Assembly (NCBI RefSeq): GCF_900112235.1
Contig: NZ_FOLH01000002.1
Span: 478,012 to 542,011 of the forward strand
DNA: 64,000 nt
Source: Marinospirillum celere
GTDB taxonomy: Bacteria; Pseudomonadota; Gammaproteobacteria; Pseudomonadales; Halomonadaceae
Reading direction: 5' to 3'
Within the stretch, counting starts at the first letter, position 1; the number at the start of each line of letters is the position of its first letter. This document shows, in pieces, positions 47,537 to 56,062 of this stretch. Below the pieces are notes generated by a model, which searched no databases, was not told the DNA's origin, and saw only the letters and a list, made by a program, of their open reading frames with translations. A program made the position numbers and the translations under genes.

Positions 47537-47941
47537 CTAAGGACTACAAGCTTGGATCAGGCGCTGGTTGAGCTGGTTGTAGAGGGCTGCCGGGCTTAAA
47601 TGTTGAGCTTTGGCGGTTTTTTTCAGGCCATAGGCTTCCAGTGAATCTATTTTTTCGCTGCCTGCCCTTAACAGGTCTATAACCCAGGCTTCAGCGGGTG
47701 CCCGCGGATGGTGGCGAACACCAAAACGCTTTAACTGCTTGCGTAAGAGTGCTTGATCAGTGATTAGAACATAGTCTTTCACCAGAGTTTCCGCATTTCT
47801 CCAGAGCCTTTTCCAGACTTGGTTTTGCTGAGCGGGCGACATGCGATTCCAGCGATCCACTTCGTCGGTTGTTCTTTTACAACCGCGACAAACGGGATCG
47901 CCAAAGGTGGTGGAACAAAAACCGACACAAGGAGATTTCAT
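47537..47941 (-). CDS. DUF1289 family small Cys-rich protein
   Basis: About 134 residues from ATG 47941. The opening MKSPCVGFCSTTFGDPVCRGC with four cysteines and the following DEVDRWNRMSPAQQNQVWKRL are the DUF1289 pattern; such proteins are predicted metal or Fe-S binders of unknown role. The remaining 80 residues are helical and not recognised. The frame stays open upstream through the divergent phosphatase promoter, but the family always begins just before the first CxxxC, so I reject a longer start. The ribosome site is weak. Confidence 0.75.
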   Translation of the reverse strand: MKSPCVGFCSTTFGDPVCRGCKRTTDEVDRWNRMSPAQQNQVWKRLWRNAETLVKDYVLITDQALLRKQLKRFGVRHHPRAPAEAWVIDLLRAGSEKIDSLEAYGLKKTAKAQHLSPAALYNQLNQRLIQACSP

Positions 47942-47994
47942 AAACAAGATTTCAGCCAAACAATTTGCGGCCAGCATTTTACAGGCTAGTGGCT

Positions 47995-48000
47995 TATAAT
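47995..48000 (+). promoter_or_regulatory. Candidate -10 box for the phosphatase-murB pair
   Basis: A perfect TATAAT, 60 bases before the phosphatase ATG, in the divergent gap. No convincing -35 hexamer is seen at 16-18 bases. Confidence 0.4.
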
Positions 48001-48059
48001 GCCCAGCATTCATTAGCCAGTTTCCTTTATACCGACTTTCGTTCAGGTGTGCTGATTTT

Positions 48060-48551
48060 ATGACCCAAAAAGAAAAAGTTTCTGTTCTCTTCGTTTGTTT
48101 AGGCAACATCTGCCGGTCACCAACAGCTGAGGGAGTCTTTCGCCAACAGGTTGAAAATGCAGGCTTAAACGATCGTTTGCAGATCGATTCAGCAGGTACA
48201 GGTGATTGGCATGTGGGTAAGGCACCCGACAAGCGAATGCAGGCTGCGGCCCTGGATCGAGGCTATGATTTGTCGGCCTTGAAGGCTCGGCAAATTAAAA
48301 CTGAAGACTTGGATGCTTTTGACTATGTGTTGGTAATGGATGAGCAAAACAAAACGGATGTGGAAGCGCTGGCCGCAGAAATGGAGCATCTGGATAAAAT
48401 ACGTTTGTTGCTGAGCTACAACCCTTCAGCCATTACCGAAGTGCCTGATCCCTATTATGGTGGCGAAAGTGGCTTTCATCAGGTCATTGACTTGGTGGAA
48501 GAGGCCTGCAAACGTCTGCTGGTTCAGCTACGGAAAAGCCATGATCTCTAA
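48060..48551 (+). CDS. Low-molecular-weight protein-tyrosine phosphatase
   Basis: 163 residues. The phosphate loop at the N terminus is VCLGNICRSP with nucleophile Cys13 and Arg19; the general-acid loop is VPDPYYGG near residue 130. It removes phosphate from protein tyrosines or small phospho-compounds; the cellular substrate is not evident because there is no adjacent tyrosine kinase or capsule gene. A phosphatase gene directly before murB is a common arrangement in Pseudomonas and relatives, usually after kdsB, which is missing here. The reading frame overlaps murB by 11 bases. Confidence 0.92.
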   Translation: MTQKEKVSVLFVCLGNICRSPTAEGVFRQQVENAGLNDRLQIDSAGTGDWHVGKAPDKRMQAAALDRGYDLSALKARQIKTEDLDAFDYVLVMDEQNKTDVEALAAEMEHLDKIRLLLSYNPSAITEVPDPYYGGESGFHQVIDLVEEACKRLLVQLRKSHDL

Positions 48552-49596
48552 GCAGGAACATGCTGACCTGACCAGCCTTAATACCTTGAAGCTGCCAGCC
48601 AAAGCCGCTTGGCTGGTTAAAACCTCAGGGCAGGAAGCCTTGTTGGAAGCCTTGGATTTTGCGGCCAGCCTGCAGCTTCCGGTTTTTCCCTTGGGCGGCG
48701 GCAGTAACTTGATTCTAGCGAAAGATTTGCAGGCTGTGGTTGTGCATCAATTACCCGAGCCCTTGAACTGGTCAGCTTCTGCAGGCTTGGATGTCAGCTT
48801 GCGCGTACCGGCTGGTTATAACTGGCATCAACTGGTTTTGGAGACCACTTCCCGCGGCCTTTACGGCTTGGAGAATCTGGCCTTGATTCCAGGTCAGGCG
48901 GGTGCGGCCCCTGTTCAAAACATAGGTGCCTATGGAGCAGAGCTCAGTGATTGCCTGGATGCAGTCGAGGGTTATTGGTTGCAGCCAGATGAAAAGCCAC
49001 GTTCTGATCTGCTGCCCGCAAAAGATCTGCAATTGGGTTATCGCGCCAGTCGCTTCAAGGGTGATTGGAAGGGGCGCTTTATCATTACGGCCTTGCACCT
49101 GCGTCTTAAAAAGCAGGCCGAACCGCGCTTGGGTTATGCTGATTTGGCTGAGCGGGTGGCTGGCAAAAGAGAATTGCGTAAGGAAGTTGAAGCAGCTTGT
49201 GTGCCCTTGCCCCGTATTATTGCCGAAACCGTGGCTGAAATACGTCAGGAAAAACTGCCTGATCCCAAACAGCTACCTAATGTGGGCAGTTTCTTTAAAA
49301 ACCCTGTGATTTCAGCCGAGCAAGCCGATGCTTTGCTGAACGCTTGGCCGGCCATGCCCACTTATCCGGCGGGTGATCAAGTAAAAGTGGCTGCTGCCTG
49401 GTTAATTGATCAGTGTGGCTTCAAAGGTCAGCGTCTAGGGGCTTTTGGTGTGCATGATCGCCAGGCATTGGTATTGGTTCATCATGGCGGCGGGACAGCT
49501 GACGGCTTATTGCAACTGGCTGAACAGATTCAACAGGCCGTTAAAGAGCGCTTTGGTATCCAGTTGGAAGCTGAGCCCGAATGGTTAGCTGAGTGA
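48541..49596 (+). CDS. murB: UDP-N-acetylenolpyruvoylglucosamine reductase
   Basis: 351 residues from ATG 48541. It reduces the enolpyruvyl ether to UDP-N-acetylmuramate, the second committed step of peptidoglycan synthesis. Type I MurB features are LPVFPLGGGSNLIL (FAD binding), LIPGQAGAAPVQNIGAYGAEL, LGYRASRFKG and the catalytic Ser250 in VGSFFKNPV. I start it within the last codons of the phosphatase gene, with CGGAAAAG upstream, because the longer frame would run through that gene. It converges on a LysR gene, overlapping by 12 bases. Confidence 0.95.
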   Translation: MISKQEHADLTSLNTLKLPAKAAWLVKTSGQEALLEALDFAASLQLPVFPLGGGSNLILAKDLQAVVVHQLPEPLNWSASAGLDVSLRVPAGYNWHQLVLETTSRGLYGLENLALIPGQAGAAPVQNIGAYGAELSDCLDAVEGYWLQPDEKPRSDLLPAKDLQLGYRASRFKGDWKGRFIITALHLRLKKQAEPRLGYADLAERVAGKRELRKEVEAACVPLPRIIAETVAEIRQEKLPDPKQLPNVGSFFKNPVISAEQADALLNAWPAMPTYPAGDQVKVAAAWLIDQCGFKGQRLGAFGVHDRQALVLVHHGGGTADGLLQLAEQIQQAVKERFGIQLEAEPEWLAE

Positions 49597-50487
49597 AGGC
49601 TCATCCATAAGCAGGTTTTGGTGTTCTTGAGTGACCCGCTTTAATTCCTGCCAGACTGCCTCTACGCGAGCAAGGCGTTTACGCTCTGGTTGGGCTGCAA
49701 GCCAGAAACTCCGGGTCAGGCTGATTTCTTCTGCCAAAACCGGTTTGAGTTCGGGGGCTTCAGCAGCTAAAAAGCAGGGCAGAATGGCCAACCCCAATCC
49801 AGAACGGGCCTGGGCGTACTGGGCAACGACACTGGTACTACGAAAAGCAGGTTGCGCATCAGGTAGTAGTCTTTCCATGTAATTCAGCTGGTCACTGAAC
49901 ATCAGGTCATCAATATAGCCTATCAAGCGATGGTGATTGAGGTCTTCAATTCGTTCCAGTGCGGGGGCCTGCTGTAGATACTTTTCGGTCGCATAGAGCT
50001 TCAGCCGGTAATCACAGAGCTTGGTAACCACCAGGCTGGTGTGTCTGGGCCGCTCAATGGTGACGGCCATATCTGCTTCATGCCGGGTGAGCTTAACAAA
50101 ACGGGGCATAGGCAGAAGTTCTACAATCAGCCGGGGATTTTGTCGGCAAAAGTCAGCCAGACGCGGTGTGATAAAAAAACTGCCAAAGCCTTCCGTTGAG
50201 CCAATACGGACAGAACCTATCTGCTCTTCACCCAATCCCTGTAAGATTTCCCCTGCTGTTAAAGCCTGCTGTTCCATCTGTCTAGCGGTTGCAAGCAATA
50301 AACGCCCTTGATCGGTTAGTTGATGCCCTTCCTGTCCCCGCTCAAAAAGCTGAACTTCCAAGGAGGTCTCCAGCCGGTGCAGGCGTCGTGAAACTGTTGA
50401 GGCATTGATCCTCAAACGCTTGGCCGCTTCACTGAGTCGTTCAGTGCGCGCAACCTCTAGAAAAATGCGAATGTCGTCCCAGTCCAT
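49585..50487 (-). CDS. LysR-family transcriptional regulator
   Basis: 300 residues. N-terminal helix-turn-helix FLEVARTERLSEAAKRLRINASTVSRRLHRLE, then a substrate-binding effector domain. LysR genes of this type often lie next to mmsA in Pseudomonas; here mmsA is 2 kb away beyond two cell-envelope genes, so that link is only a suggestion. Its own start is about 170 bases from the transglycosylase start on the opposite strand, making that gene an alternative target. Effector unknown. Confidence 0.9.
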   Translation of the reverse strand: MDWDDIRIFLEVARTERLSEAAKRLRINASTVSRRLHRLETSLEVQLFERGQEGHQLTDQGRLLLATARQMEQQALTAGEILQGLGEEQIGSVRIGSTEGFGSFFITPRLADFCRQNPRLIVELLPMPRFVKLTRHEADMAVTIERPRHTSLVVTKLCDYRLKLYATEKYLQQAPALERIEDLNHHRLIGYIDDLMFSDQLNYMERLLPDAQPAFRSTSVVAQYAQARSGLGLAILPCFLAAEAPELKPVLAEEISLTRSFWLAAQPERKRLARVEAVWQELKRVTQEHQNLLMDEPSLS

Positions 50488-50584
50488 GTTGCATGGCTCT
50501 TTAGTTAAAAGACAACATTCTTGACCTGCATTTTCTGCAAGTCAAAGAAAATTGAGAACCAGTTTGCATTTTAAAGAGACTGGC

Positions 50585-50612
50585 TTGACATTTAGTGGTC
50601 CAGTGGCAAGAT
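50585..50612 (+). promoter_or_regulatory. Candidate sigma-70 promoter for the lytic transglycosylase
   Basis: TTGACA (50585-50590) and CAAGAT (50607-50612) with 16-base spacing, about 50 bases before the GTG start. Confidence 0.4.
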
Positions 50613-50660
50613 TCATTCACGAAATGCGATCAACGAGCAGTAAATCAAGGAAATAATAAC

Positions 50661-51815
50661 GTGAAAAAGGTTTTGCTAGGGGTGCTGGGTGCTGGACTGA
50701 TACTGTTACCAACGGTTGCGGCTTCGTCAAGTTTCGAGGAGTTTCAACAACAGCAGCGCCAGGGTTTACAGCAGTTCCAGCAGGATTTTGATGCAGCCTT
50801 TCAGGCTTATCAGGATGCCTTTAACGAGGCCTTTGCAGCCTATCAGGAAGAACTGAGAGCCCACTGGCAAGAGCCCCTGTTGACCGATCGCCATACCTGG
50901 GTTGAGTACTCTCAGGATCAATCCAGTCGTAGCATCGTCGACTTTCAAGCCAATCAAATCCGTATAGAAATTGATTCTGAAAAAAGTGGTGGCTCAGCTG
51001 ATGCGGCGGTAGAGCTTCTGGTTGATGTGATCAACCGTCCTGTTGATGAAGCGGTTGAGCGGGATGAGGTAACCCAAAGGGCGATAGAAAAAGCCGGCTT
51101 GCCAAGTGAATCTCTGGGTACTCAAGGGCAGAAGCGGGTATTAAATGAAGTTCAGCCAGAGCATGCTGAACAGATGATGAATGAAGCTGAGGTTAGTCAG
51201 CGTCAAGAACCTGCACCCGATGGTAGTCAGCGTGAAGTCATTGTACTGACCGTTCCTTTGCCACCTTCAAGGACGACTGACAAGGCACGAGAATACTTGC
51301 CGCTGATTAAACGCCATGCCAAACACTATGATATTGAACCTGCATTAATGCTGGCGATTATGCACAGTGAAAGTAGCTTTAACCCTATGGCGCGCTCACA
51401 TATTCCGGCATTTGGTTTGATGCAAATTGTTCCGGGTTCTGCAGGTAGAGATGTGGCTCAGGTTGTCTATGGCGAAGATCGAGTTTTCAGTCCATCCTAT
51501 CTCTATAATCCTGACAATAATGTGCGCGCTGGGGCTGTTTACCTGGATATTCTCAACAGTCGTTATTTGCGCCAAATTGAACACCCTGAAAGCCGTCTTT
51601 ATGCAGTAATTGCTGCCTATAACACTGGGGCTGGCAATGTGGCGAGAACCTTTACCGGCGGTTCTACCAGCCCAGCCCAGGCTGCTCGCATTATTAACGA
51701 GATGCAGCCAAAAGATGTTTATGACCAGTTGCGGGCCCAGCTTCCCTATGAGGAAACACGTAACTACCTGGATCATGTGGCTAGGCGAACTCTGGCGTAT
51801 CGTGAATTTGAGTGA
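50661..51815 (+). CDS. MltC-like lytic murein transglycosylase, apparently not lipidated
   Basis: 384 residues from GTG 50661, with AAGGA nine bases upstream. A signal peptide (KKVLLGVLGAGLILLPTVAAS) is followed by a Gln- and Phe-rich helix (QQRQGLQQFQQDFDAAFQAY) and an MltC-type N-terminal domain (to about 200). The C-terminal SLT domain has catalytic Glu237 in MHSESSFNP, then AFGLMQIVPGSAG and AAYNTGAGNVARTF. It cleaves peptidoglycan glycan strands with 1,6-anhydro product formation. E. coli MltC is a lipoprotein; no lipobox cysteine is visible here, so a soluble periplasmic form is predicted. Confidence 0.87.
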   Translation: MKKVLLGVLGAGLILLPTVAASSSFEEFQQQQRQGLQQFQQDFDAAFQAYQDAFNEAFAAYQEELRAHWQEPLLTDRHTWVEYSQDQSSRSIVDFQANQIRIEIDSEKSGGSADAAVELLVDVINRPVDEAVERDEVTQRAIEKAGLPSESLGTQGQKRVLNEVQPEHAEQMMNEAEVSQRQEPAPDGSQREVIVLTVPLPPSRTTDKAREYLPLIKRHAKHYDIEPALMLAIMHSESSFNPMARSHIPAFGLMQIVPGSAGRDVAQVVYGEDRVFSPSYLYNPDNNVRAGAVYLDILNSRYLRQIEHPESRLYAVIAAYNTGAGNVARTFTGGSTSPAQAARIINEMQPKDVYDQLRAQLPYEETRNYLDHVARRTLAYREFE

Positions 51816-51886
51816 AGTTTTGGTCTGTATAACCAAGAAATGTCCGTCACCTGGCGGGGATCATTAAGAAAAGGAAGAGTAGTATC

Positions 51887-52450
51887 ATGAAAAAAAATAT
51901 CTTTGCAGTCTCTGCTCTAGCAGTCTCTCTCGCTCTGGTTGGCTGTGCCAGCAGCCCTTCACAGCCTGAAGAGCCATCCATTCCCAGCTGGATTTTTACG
52001 CCTGAAGTACAAGATGGCTTAGCTGCAACAGGCTGTGTTCCTGCTTCTGGACGTATCAGTTCTGACAGCAGCCGTGCAGATTTGGCTGCCCGCCAGCAAC
52101 TGGCTACCACCATGGGTGCTCAGGTTCAGTCGCTGACTGAAAACTACCAGCGCACTATTGATACCGAAGAAGATGGTCTGGATGTTGGCGGTAACTTTGA
52201 AGAAGTAACCCGCCAGATAGTTGATCAGGAAATGGTTGGCAGTCGTCGCGTACGTGCTGAATATGTCACCATTGAAGATCAGCGCCAGTTCTGCTCTATG
52301 GTCGCCATAGGTCAGGAGAGCGTCACTCAAATGCTGCAGAATGTTGCTGAAGCTGCGGGTGCTGAGCCTGATGCCTTTACCACTTCGCAAATGCGCGAAC
52401 AGTTTATGAGCCAACAGGCTCTTAATCGTCTGAATCAGGCTACTCAGTAA
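51887..52450 (+). CDS. LPP20-like outer-membrane lipoprotein
   Basis: 187 residues. Lipoprotein signal peptide with lipobox LVGC (Cys20) followed by ASSPSQPEEP. The mature part has the pattern of LPP20/FlgP-like proteins: IPSWIF, a glycine-poor GLAATGCVP, RADLAARQQLATTMGAQVQSL, then a beta-rich stretch ending QRQFCSMVAIGQESV. Related proteins include flagellar and surface lipoproteins, but no flagellar genes are nearby, so function is unknown. AAAAGGAAGAG precedes the ATG. It follows the transglycosylase by 71 bases and may share its transcript. Confidence 0.85.
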   Translation: MKKNIFAVSALAVSLALVGCASSPSQPEEPSIPSWIFTPEVQDGLAATGCVPASGRISSDSSRADLAARQQLATTMGAQVQSLTENYQRTIDTEEDGLDVGGNFEEVTRQIVDQEMVGSRRVRAEYVTIEDQRQFCSMVAIGQESVTQMLQNVAEAAGAEPDAFTTSQMREQFMSQQALNRLNQATQ

Positions 52451-52476
52451 TTTAGAAACTCTCTGAGTTAACCATT

Positions 52477-52503
52477 AAAAGGGGCGAATTCGCCCCTTTT
52501 TTT
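52477..52503 (+). terminator. Terminator after the LPP20-like gene
   Basis: A perfect 24-base palindrome (AAAAGGGGCGAA and its complement) followed by further T. The symmetric A and T tracts allow function on both strands. Confidence 0.9.
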
Positions 52504-52646
52504 GGATCTTGGAATGCCTTTGCATATTTGCAAGACTGCTTTGCACTCAGCTGGCTTGTCATGCATGCTTACTGATGTCTAAGATGCAAGGACGCTGTAA
52601 AAAAATTCAAACAACAATAATCATCCAAGACGAAAAGAGGTATGCC

Positions 52647-54146
52647 ATGTCTGTGCGCGAAATTCCCATGATCATCGGTGGTGAGAAAGTCACCTCCAAA
52701 TCCACCGACTGGCGCGATGTTCTTAACCCCGCCACCCAAGAAGTGGTTGCCAAAGTCCCCTTCTGTACACTGGATGAAGTGGATGCGGCCATCAATAATG
52801 CCAATGAAGCCTACAAAAGCTGGCGTAACACTTCGCTTGGCGCGCGTATGCGCATCATGCTGAAGTTCCAGCAGTTGCTGCGTGACAATGCCAAGGATCT
52901 GGCGGCGTTGATTACCGAAGAGCATGGCAAAACACTGCCAGATGCTGAAGGTGAAGTGGGTCGCGGTCTGGAAGTTGTTGAACATGCCTGTTCAATTCCT
53001 AGCCTGCAGCTCAGCGAACTAGCGGAAAATGTTGCCACAGGCGTCAATGTTTATACCCTGAAGCAACCTCTGGGCGTGGGTGCCGGTATTACCGCTTTTA
53101 ACTTCCCGGTCATGCTACCTTGCTTTATGTTCCCGGTTGCCATAGCGACTGGTAATACTTTTGTTCTTAAGCCTTCAGAGCAGGACCCCACCTCGACGCT
53201 GCGTCTGGTTGAGCTGGCCCATGAAGCAGGTTTACCACCCGGTGTTTTGAATGTGGTCCACGGTGGTCCTGAAGTGGCCACGCGCCTGTGCCAGCATGAG
53301 CATATTAAAGCGGTTTCCTTTATCGGTTCCAGCAATGTCGGTGAGCAGATTTATCAGCATGCCAGCAATGCCGGTAAGCGCGCTCAGTGTATGATGGGTG
53401 CCAAAAACCATTGTGTGATTCTGCCTGACGCCAACAAAAACCAAGCCATCGATGCCTTGATCGGTTCTGCTTTTGGTGCTGCAGGCCAGCGCTGTATGGC
53501 TAACCCGGTGGTTGTACTTGTCGGTGAAGCTCGCCAGTGGGCTGATGATATTATCGAGCGCTCTAAAAAAATGATTGTCGGTCCGGGCACTAATGTTAAA
53601 GCGGATATCTGCCCCGTTGTCTCCAGCTCTGCAAAAGACCGCATTATTCGCATGATCGATTCCGGTGTTGAGCAGGGTGCGACCCTGGCTTTGGATGGTC
53701 GTGAGTGTGTTGTGGAAGGCTATGAAAAGGGTAACTTTGTTGGCGCGACTGTGTTTACCGGCGTCACCAAAGATATGGATATCTACAAAGAAGAAATCTT
53801 TGGCCCAGTCCTTTGTGTTGTAGAAGCCGAAACTCTGGATGAAGCCATTGCCTTTATCAATGACAATCCTAACGGTAACGGGACTTCCATCTTCACTGCT
53901 TCTGGCTGGGCTGCCCACAAATTCCAGAATGAAATTGATGTGGGCCAAGTGGGTATCAATATGCCGATTCCTGTTCCTGTTGCCTACTTTAGCTTTACCG
54001 GTTCACGCGGTTCGCGTTTAGGTCCTTTGGGTCCCAACGGTAAAGAAGCGGTTAAATTCTGGACTCATAGCAAAACCGTTACAGAACGCTGGTTTGAGCC
54101 TGACAGCATCTCTGCTGGCGTGAATACCACTATTTCCATGAAATAA
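52647..54146 (+). CDS. mmsA: CoA-acylating methylmalonate-semialdehyde dehydrogenase
   Basis: 499 residues from ATG 52647 with AAAAGAGG upstream; the frame opens earlier but that part is unrelated. It converts methylmalonate semialdehyde to propionyl-CoA (valine) and malonate semialdehyde to acetyl-CoA (beta-alanine, inositol). MMSDH hallmarks: [34 protein letters not shown], catalytic Cys283 in [13 protein letters not shown], and the C-terminal [12 protein letters not shown]. The expected beta-alanine:pyruvate or valine-pathway partner genes are absent, so here it is a single-gene unit with its own terminator. Confidence 0.95.
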   Translation: MSVREIPMIIGGEKVTSKSTDWRDVLNPATQEVVAKVPFCTLDEVDAAINNANEAYKSWRNTSLGARMRIMLKFQQLLRDNAKDLAALITEEHGKTLPDAEGEVGRGLEVVEHACSIPSLQLSELAENVATGVNVYTLKQPLGVGAGITAFNFPVMLPCFMFPVAIATGNTFVLKPSEQDPTSTLRLVELAHEAGLPPGVLNVVHGGPEVATRLCQHEHIKAVSFIGSSNVGEQIYQHASNAGKRAQCMMGAKNHCVILPDANKNQAIDALIGSAFGAAGQRCMANPVVVLVGEARQWADDIIERSKKMIVGPGTNVKADICPVVSSSAKDRIIRMIDSGVEQGATLALDGRECVVEGYEKGNFVGATVFTGVTKDMDIYKEEIFGPVLCVVEAETLDEAIAFINDNPNGNGTSIFTASGWAAHKFQNEIDVGQVGINMPIPVPVAYFSFTGSRGSRLGPLGPNGKEAVKFWTHSKTVTERWFEPDSISAGVNTTISMK

Positions 54147-54167
54147 ATTAAAAGATCTCTGCTCTTG

Positions 54168-54192
54168 GCCCCGCAACTGCGGGGCTTTTTTT
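54168..54192 (+). terminator. Terminator of mmsA
   Basis: A 7-bp GC stem GCCCCGC / GCGGGGC with a four-base loop and seven T. Confidence 0.92.
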
Positions 54193-54307
54193 GTTGTGCT
54201 TAAAATAAGTTTAGATACGCTTTTCTTCTTTTAAATTGCAAAGCGTTACCCACCTAGTACCAATCTACAGGGAATGCGAGTACGTAATCTAATAAGATAA
54301 ACTGATT

Positions 54308-54325
54308 CAATCAAACGATTGATTG
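54308..54325. promoter_or_regulatory. Inverted repeat upstream of the CBM48-like gene
   Basis: CAATCAA-ACGA-TTGATTG, a perfect 7-bp inverted repeat, 20 bases before the ATG. It could be an operator or a start-proximal RNA hairpin; no regulator was assigned. Confidence 0.5.
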
Positions 54326-54344
54326 GTTTTCTGTTGGGGTCGTT

Positions 54345-55037
54345 ATGTCTGTAGATATTCACTTTAATGCATCTGCTCTAGGTTCAATTCAAGAAGTGAG
54401 TCTGGTGCTTTTTAAATCCTGGTCAGAAAAGAAAACCTTACCCATGAAGTTAACGAAGCAGGGGTGGAAGGTCTCATTGAGCTTGCCTGCGGGTGAATAC
54501 AAATACGCTTTTATCGTTAATGGCGGTATCCGTTTGAATGATCCAGAAGCCAACGCTTACGCACCAGATGATGACGAAAAAATTTGGTCTGTATTGTTGA
54601 TTAATGCTAAAGGACAGCGACTTCACAGTAATCAAAGTTATCGGGTGCACCTACACGACTATAGTTTGGCAACCCGCTTTGATGGCCCTGGTTTGCCAGG
54701 TGTTCACAAGCAGATCAATTTAGCTATTGATGAAAGCATCGTTTCCCGCTTTGAGTTTACGCAAGTGGAAGGTCTGCATACGGTTACTTTGGCATGGTAC
54801 ACACCCGATGCAAGGCTACTTCAGTGGTCTGATCACTACCTGGTTGAGAATGAAACCAGTGCACCGATTGAACTCATGTTTCGTTGTCAGCCAAAGACTC
54901 TGATGCAGTCACCCTTGTTGGGAATTTGGTCTTTAAAAATGTTTATTGATGGTGCCTTTGTTCTTGAAGATGATTTTAAAGTAGTGGACGAAGAAGTTTA
55001 CTCTCGTCGTGATTTTTTGGGCTGTGGCGCTGACTAG
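54345..55037 (+). CDS. Unrecognised protein with glycogen-binding-like (CBM48/AMPK-beta type) N-terminal domain
   Basis: 230 residues. Residues 10-90 resemble the isoamylase/AMPK-beta carbohydrate-binding fold: MKLTKQGWKVSLSLPAGEYK, then YAFIVNGGIRLNDPEAN and a closing strand KIWSVLLIN, with the typical aromatic and Asn-Asp-Pro positions. The remaining 140 residues are beta-rich (VHLHDYSLATRFDG, FTQVEGLHTVTLAWY, LEDDFKVVDEE) and I do not recognise them. No signal peptide, so cytosolic. It is followed after nine bases by a helical protein, and the pair shares an upstream inverted repeat and a downstream terminator. The carbohydrate-binding role is by resemblance only. Confidence 0.7.
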   Translation: MSVDIHFNASALGSIQEVSLVLFKSWSEKKTLPMKLTKQGWKVSLSLPAGEYKYAFIVNGGIRLNDPEANAYAPDDDEKIWSVLLINAKGQRLHSNQSYRVHLHDYSLATRFDGPGLPGVHKQINLAIDESIVSRFEFTQVEGLHTVTLAWYTPDARLLQWSDHYLVENETSAPIELMFRCQPKTLMQSPLLGIWSLKMFIDGAFVLEDDFKVVDEEVYSRRDFLGCGAD

Positions 55038-55046
55038 GAGAAAAAA

Positions 55047-55925
55047 ATGATCAGTATTAGTCATCAGGTAGTAGCGGGATCTGCATCTGTAGTTCAATCC
55101 GAACTTCAGCCAAAGGCCGAACCAAAACAGGAAAATGCTGTTGTTGCGAAGGATCAGGCTTTGGATGCCCAAGTCAGTTTAACCTCAAAGAAAGCTGAAG
55201 CTGTTCAGAAAGCCGAAGCCGCTGGTCAAGAAAATCAGCGCTCTCGTGGTAACGGTTTGCTGTCTCGTTTTGCAAACAGAGTACAAAATGCTTGGACCTC
55301 AGTATCAGAAACCGTTACCCAAGGTGTGACTGTTGCAAAAGGGGTGGCTGCACGCGTTAAAGACACAGCAAGCTCTGTAGTATCTGAAATTAGCACTGGG
55401 CTTACTAACGCGAAAGAGCCTATTGCTGAACTGAAAGATAGAGTTGGCGATTTGAAGCAAACTGCATTAGCTATGAAAGATAATGTAAAAAGCTTGGTGG
55501 GTGAGGGAGTGTCTGCTGTGATTACTGTCGGAAAGAGTGTTCTGCAAGCAGGAGCATCAATTGCAGAGGGCGCTAAATCAGTCGGTCAAGCCTTTACTTC
55601 AGGAAAGACGTTGGGACAGCGTTTTGCCTCAGTTACAGAGGGGGTTAACCAATTCAGGCAAGCAGCTGATCCTATTCGTGAAAGTATCCAGGAATTAAAG
55701 CATGTGCGCGATGGCTGGAACTCAGCTGTGGATGCTCTTCAAGCAAACAGGGAACAGTTTAAAACCCAGTGGCATGAAGCAGGCCAATCTTTGTATTCAG
55801 TTAAGTCCGAAGTAGGCGAAACCTGGCAAAATATCAAAAGAGAGCTAAACCAGACTGCAGATGATATAGGTGTCCTGATAGGGCGAGATGACCAAGGTCA
55901 GCAACCTTTCCATGTGGTTGCATGA
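55047..55925 (+). CDS. Amphipathic helical (phasin/LEA/apolipoprotein-like) protein of unknown function
   Basis: 292 residues, family not recognised. After a low-complexity N terminus (KAEPKQENAVVAKDQA) the protein is almost wholly helical: VTQGVTVAKGVAARVKDTA, IAELKDRVGDLKQTALAMKD, SVLQAGASIAEGAKSVGQA and WQNIKRELNQTADDIG repeat an 11-residue-like pattern of small, hydrophobic and charged residues with very few aromatics. Such helices bind lipid or polymer surfaces (phasins, apolipoproteins) or protect under stress (LEA). No signal peptide. It is co-transcribed with the glycogen-binding-like gene (AGGAG before ATG), suggesting a granule-surface role. The C terminus HVVA is not a known sorting signal. 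Confidence 0.75.
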   Translation: MISISHQVVAGSASVVQSELQPKAEPKQENAVVAKDQALDAQVSLTSKKAEAVQKAEAAGQENQRSRGNGLLSRFANRVQNAWTSVSETVTQGVTVAKGVAARVKDTASSVVSEISTGLTNAKEPIAELKDRVGDLKQTALAMKDNVKSLVGEGVSAVITVGKSVLQAGASIAEGAKSVGQAFTSGKTLGQRFASVTEGVNQFRQAADPIRESIQELKHVRDGWNSAVDALQANREQFKTQWHEAGQSLYSVKSEVGETWQNIKRELNQTADDIGVLIGRDDQGQQPFHVVA

Positions 55926-55932
55926 TACTTCA

Positions 55933-55967
55933 GGCCGGAGCTGTTATCCGGCCATCTTTAATTTTTT
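55933..55967 (+). terminator. Terminator of the CBM48-like/helical pair
   Basis: A 7-bp stem GGCCGGA / TCCGGCC with a seven-base loop followed by ATCTTTAATTTTTT. Confidence 0.85.
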
Positions 55968-56062
55968 CCTATGATATAGCTTGGCTGAGCCTTCCCTTTC
56001 CCTCGTTAAAAGCTGCTATGATCCCTAAAATCAAATAGTGACTATTAACCTCAGGGTGCTTA

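Noticed and set aside
47942..48232. N-terminal extension of the DUF1289 gene through the divergent phosphatase start
   Set aside because: It would be antisense to the phosphatase active-site codons, and the family starts next to the first cysteine.
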